A stretch of DNA of 7,330 nucleotides from MGNI01 sp964353875 (GTDB lineage Bacteria; Chloroflexota; Anaerolineae; Anaerolineales; E44-bin32): contig CAYGXU010000144.1 in NCBI GenBank assembly GCA_964353875.1, forward strand, positions 1-7,330. The letters run 5' to 3'. Positions 5,081 through 7,330 of the stretch are shown piece after piece; the first letter of the stretch is position 1; each line of letters opens with the position of its first letter. The notes beneath the pieces are model-generated. The model did not search any database. It saw nothing but the letters and a program-made list of their open reading frames with translations, and was not told the origin of the DNA. A program made the translations under genes and the position numbers.

Positions 5081-6478
5081 TCAAGCCATCTCCATGTAGG
5101 GGACATGGCGAGTCTCTGCGTTTTCAAACTTGGCCAGATCTTTCCTGAAGACGAGTTCAACACTGCCTACCGGGCCGTTCCGATGTTTGGAAACGACGAT
5201 CTCGGCGATGTTCTCTTTCAAGGGGTCTGTATCATATTGGTCAGGTCGATAGATAAAGAGCACGACATCCGAATCCTGCTCTAAACTCCCCGATTCGCGC
5301 AAGTCGGATAGCATCGGTCTTTTATCCGCGCGTTGTTCCACTGCGCGTGAGAGTTGCGCTGCGGCTAAAACCGGGACGCTCAACTCCCGGGCGAGCACCT
5401 TCAGATTTCTTGAGATGTAAGAGACCTCTTGCACCCGATTCTCCATGCGGCCCTCACCAGTCATCAATTGCAGGTAGTCAACAATGACGAGATCAAGACC
5501 AAATTCCATATGCAAGCGGCGACATTTCGTACGTAATTGTAAAGGCGTGATGGCCGGTGTATCATCGAGAAAGATATAGGTCTCGCCTAATGCGCTCACT
5601 GCCTGGGTGAACAATGGCCACTCATCATCCCGAATGTCCCCTGAGCGCAATCGTTGTGAATTAATCCCCGTCTCCTGGGCAATCAAGCGTTGAACCAGTT
5701 GTTCATTGGACATCTCGAGCGAGAAGAGCGCCACATGTTTCTTATGAATCTGACTGGCGTTTTTCGCAGCAGAAATGCAGAAGCCGGATTTACCTTGCCC
5801 GGGACGACCTGCGATAATCAATAAATCGCTTGGCTGCATGCCTCCCAAGAGCCGATCTAAATCGATGAAACCAGTGGGCACACCCACTGATTCGTCGCGA
5901 TGGCGGGCGAGGTAATCGATACGATCGTAATATTCACTAAGAACTTGTTTGATAGGCTGCAATTCGTGAGCCAGGCGACGCTCACTAACGCCAAAGACCG
6001 CTTTTTCCGCCTCATTGATGACGTCTTCAATTTGTGTATCGGATTGATAGGCTAATCGTGCGATCTGATTCGCTGCCTCCAGCAAACGTCGACGAGTGGC
6101 TGTCTCCTCAATCAGATGACCGTAGGCTTCAGCATGCAGCGACGTAGGGACATTGGCGATTAACGCTGTGAGGTAAGCCGAGCCTCCGATTTCCTCCAGT
6201 CGAGATTTTCTCTCCAACTCCTCAGAGACGGTAAGAATGTCGATGGGAAGGCGTTGTTCGGTGAGGGATTCGCAGGCTTCCCAAATCCAGCGGTTGCGGT
6301 GGATGAAGAAATCCTCGGCTGAGAGGAATTGAGCAACATCGAAATAAGATTCGGGATTGACGAGAATCGCGCCCAGGACTGCTTCCTCAGCCTCTCGCAC
6401 GAAGGGCGTACCTTGGACTTGCCGTTCCTCAGCCGAGGTATCCGAGGAGGGGGGTAAAGAAAATCTTAGATCGCTCAT
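5081..6478 (-). CDS. dnaB: Replicative DNA helicase DnaB
   Basis: A complete 465-residue DnaB, the hexameric 5'-3' helicase that unwinds DNA at the replication fork. The N-terminal helical domain (about 25-160) begins with the typical REAEEAVLGAILVNPE and includes FFIHRNRWIWEA (57-68). After the linker, the RecA-like domain starts at VGVPTGFIDLDRLLGG (198-213). It contains Walker A GRPGQGKS (224-231), SLEMS (253-257) with the catalytic Glu255, Walker B VIVDYLQLM (331-339), the DNA-loop region around SDLRESGSLEQDSDVV (391-406), and KHRNGPVG (431-438) with Lys431 and Arg433 in the arginine-finger position. Length is normal and I see no intein or break. The gene begins 101 nt after the nuclease gene and is followed 41 nt later by the dnaD-like gene. 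The ATG at 6478 has no strong Shine-Dalgarno, but no better start exists in the frame before the conserved region. Confidence 0.97.
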   Translation of the reverse strand: MSDLRFSLPPSSDTSAEERQVQGTPFVREAEEAVLGAILVNPESYFDVAQFLSAEDFFIHRNRWIWEACESLTEQRLPIDILTVSEELERKSRLEEIGGSAYLTALIANVPTSLHAEAYGHLIEETATRRRLLEAANQIARLAYQSDTQIEDVINEAEKAVFGVSERRLAHELQPIKQVLSEYYDRIDYLARHRDESVGVPTGFIDLDRLLGGMQPSDLLIIAGRPGQGKSGFCISAAKNASQIHKKHVALFSLEMSNEQLVQRLIAQETGINSQRLRSGDIRDDEWPLFTQAVSALGETYIFLDDTPAITPLQLRTKCRRLHMEFGLDLVIVDYLQLMTGEGRMENRVQEVSYISRNLKVLARELSVPVLAAAQLSRAVEQRADKRPMLSDLRESGSLEQDSDVVLFIYRPDQYDTDPLKENIAEIVVSKHRNGPVGSVELVFRKDLAKFENAETRHVPYMEMA

Positions 6479-6496
6479 CTTTTAATCTGTTTGTCC

Positions 6497-6510
6497 TGGC
6501 AAGATTGCCA
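6497..6510. promoter_or_regulatory. Small palindrome upstream of dnaB
   Basis: TGGCAA (6497-6502), 2 nt, TTGCCA (6505-6510) form a perfect 6+6 inverted repeat 18 nt before the dnaB ATG. A TATACT on the minus strand a little further upstream could be a -10 box, but no matching -35 is present. This might be an operator or an RNA hairpin near the ribosome entry site. The loop is too small for a good hairpin, and chance is possible. Confidence 0.2.
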
Positions 6511-6579
6511 AGGTTAGTATAGATCAGATGCTTATCGCCTGCAGCGAAGGATCTTGCTTTTGGGGATACAAGGTGGAGG

Positions 6580-7101
6580 TCAGTTTTCTTCTCCACCAGG
6601 TGAATCGATGTCATCCATATCGAGGGTTTCAAGGAAATCTTTGAAAACCTCCAATCGTTCTTCGCTTCCTTCCTCCTTGCCCTCTTCGGCACTCACTTCC
6701 GATTCCGGCACGGTAGCTGCCTCCTCCATGACTGATTCGGAGATGAAAATGGGGACGTGCACGCGGACTGCCAATGCCAAAGCGTCGGAGGGACGCGAAT
6801 CAATCGCCATTTCACGACCATTGACGTTGAGGATGATGTTAGCATGAAAAACATCGTCTCGCAATTCAGTGATGTTCACTTGTTTAACCTCAACACCGAG
6901 TGCGACCAATAAGTTACGCAATAGATCATGGGTGAGTGGTCTCGAAACTTCCAGCTCTTGTAGGCTGACCGTGATGGCTTCCGCCTCGTATGGCCCAATC
7001 CAGATCGAAAGGAAACGCTCAGAATTTGCATCCTTTAAAATAACGACGCGATGCTGGGACATCAGACTGACCCGGATGCTATCTATCACAACCTCGACCA
7101 T
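6580..7101 (-). CDS. Bifunctional nuclease family protein (DUF151/BFN)
   Basis: A 173-residue protein. Residues 1-125 carry the bifunctional nuclease domain (PF02577), named for DNase and RNase activity reported for a plant member. Visible family blocks are ILKDANSERFLSIWIGPYEA (21-40), RPLTHDLL (54-61) and IDSRPSDALALAVR (100-113). The rest (about 126-173) is a strongly acidic tail ending in a VFKDFLETLDMDDI helix-like segment, which varies within the family. GGAGG (7109-7113), 7 nt before the ATG at 7101, fixes the start. A promoter lies upstream. It is the first gene of the run leading into dnaB, 101 nt away, which hints at a link to DNA metabolism, but the physiological role of bacterial members is poorly defined and activity here is not shown by the sequence. 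Confidence 0.9.
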   Translation of the reverse strand: MVEVVIDSIRVSLMSQHRVVILKDANSERFLSIWIGPYEAEAITVSLQELEVSRPLTHDLLRNLLVALGVEVKQVNITELRDDVFHANIILNVNGREMAIDSRPSDALALAVRVHVPIFISESVMEEAATVPESEVSAEEGKEEGSEERLEVFKDFLETLDMDDIDSPGGEEN

Positions 7102-7108
7102 ATCCGAG

Positions 7109-7113
7109 CCTCC
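7109..7113 (-). promoter_or_regulatory. Ribosome binding site of the bifunctional nuclease gene
   Basis: GGAGG on the minus strand, 7 nt before the ATG at 7099-7101, is a consensus-quality site that supports the chosen start. Confidence 0.8.
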
Positions 7114-7247
7114 AACCTATTGTTCAACCTGGAATACCATAGCATCCATCGACCTTCTGAGCATAAAACCACTCTTCTCGAATAAAATAAAATGGGATAG
7201 AAATCCACTTTTGGATGAACCTTTTTGCTTACAGAGCTCTTGCTGGC

Positions 7248-7276
7248 ATTCTAACACACGGACTGAGGGGTTGCAA
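7248..7276 (-). promoter_or_regulatory. Sigma70-type promoter of the nuclease-dnaB operon
   Basis: On the minus strand, TTGCAA (7271-7276, 4/6 to the -35 consensus), a 17-bp spacer and TAGAAT (7248-7253, 5/6 to the -10 consensus). Transcription would begin near 7241, leaving a leader of about 140 nt before the nuclease ATG. Within that leader, ATCCA/TGGAT (7203-7216) could form only a 5-bp stem. The -10 hexamer is identical to the one in front of tRNA-Glu. Confidence 0.6.
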
Positions 7277-7330
7277 CCGAGAGTTGGATCTGTTGGTCTA
7301 TCCGAATATGCTGTTATTATTGATCCATGG
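7277..7330. other. Right edge, no gene supported
   Basis: The last 54 bases lie upstream of the operon promoter. Frames on both strands remain open to the edge, but none has a start site, motif or coding signal I would trust. Whatever lies beyond is outside the window. Confidence 0.4.

Noticed and set aside
7102..7329. Minus-strand frame open from the right edge to a TAG just before the nuclease gene (about 70 codons)
   Set aside because: It runs straight through the good promoter and leader of the nuclease gene. It has no recognisable motif, and 70 open codons in one of six frames is not surprising by chance.
7215..7330. Plus-strand frame open to the right edge ending in LLLLIHG, reminiscent of a hydrolase strand
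   Set aside because: Only 39 codons are visible, with no ribosome binding site, and it overlaps the minus-strand promoter. The resemblance is too short to mean anything.

Overview
The window looks like a chromosomal segment of a Chloroflexota bacterium, most likely an Anaerolineae-type lineage. The evidence is a DnaB - DnaD-like - DnaC-like helicase/loader cluster in one operon, a bifunctional nuclease (DUF151) gene at its head, a LiaF/toastrack membrane protein, and sigma70-type promoters with a TAGAAT -10 box. This placement comes from gene content and protein style, without any database search, and I hold it at moderate confidence. Every gene I can support lies on the minus strand, so the window reads right to left.

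Right part (about 7276 down to 2897): a promoter (TTGCAA, 17 bp, TAGAAT) drives a four-gene run. The order is a bifunctional nuclease family protein, replicative helicase DnaB, a DnaD-like primosomal protein, and a DnaC/IstB-like AAA+ protein. The last is unusual in carrying two complete ATPase cores in tandem behind an N-terminal Cys cluster. The DnaD-like and loader genes overlap by 71 nt. tRNA-Glu(UUC) follows 35 nt after the loader and has its own strong promoter, whose -35 box covers the loader's stop codon. A hairpin lies just past the tRNA.

Middle (2398-2896): this gap contains a nested inverted repeat. It has a perfect 28-bp palindrome arm pair with a 30-nt loop, and outside it a second, 14-bp perfect arm pair whose similarity extends imperfectly further out. 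It resembles a small non-autonomous mobile element or REP-like unit. Its outer left arm lies inside the longest possible reading frame of the next gene, so that gene probably starts further in.

Left part (1-2397): an integral-membrane acyltransferase-3 protein (probably 414 residues), then a 346-bp gap with little recognisable content, then the 5' part of a membrane-anchored LiaF-like protein with four evenly spaced Gly-Ser-Gly-Ser rungs, cut by the window's left edge.

Functionally, the right-hand operon would supply the helicase (DnaB), a DNA-remodelling primosome protein (DnaD-like) and an ATP-dependent helicase loader (DnaC-like) for replication initiation or restart. The best candidate for something undescribed is the tandem-ATPase loader, in which the second core has lost the sensor-1 Asn. 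The nested palindrome is second.
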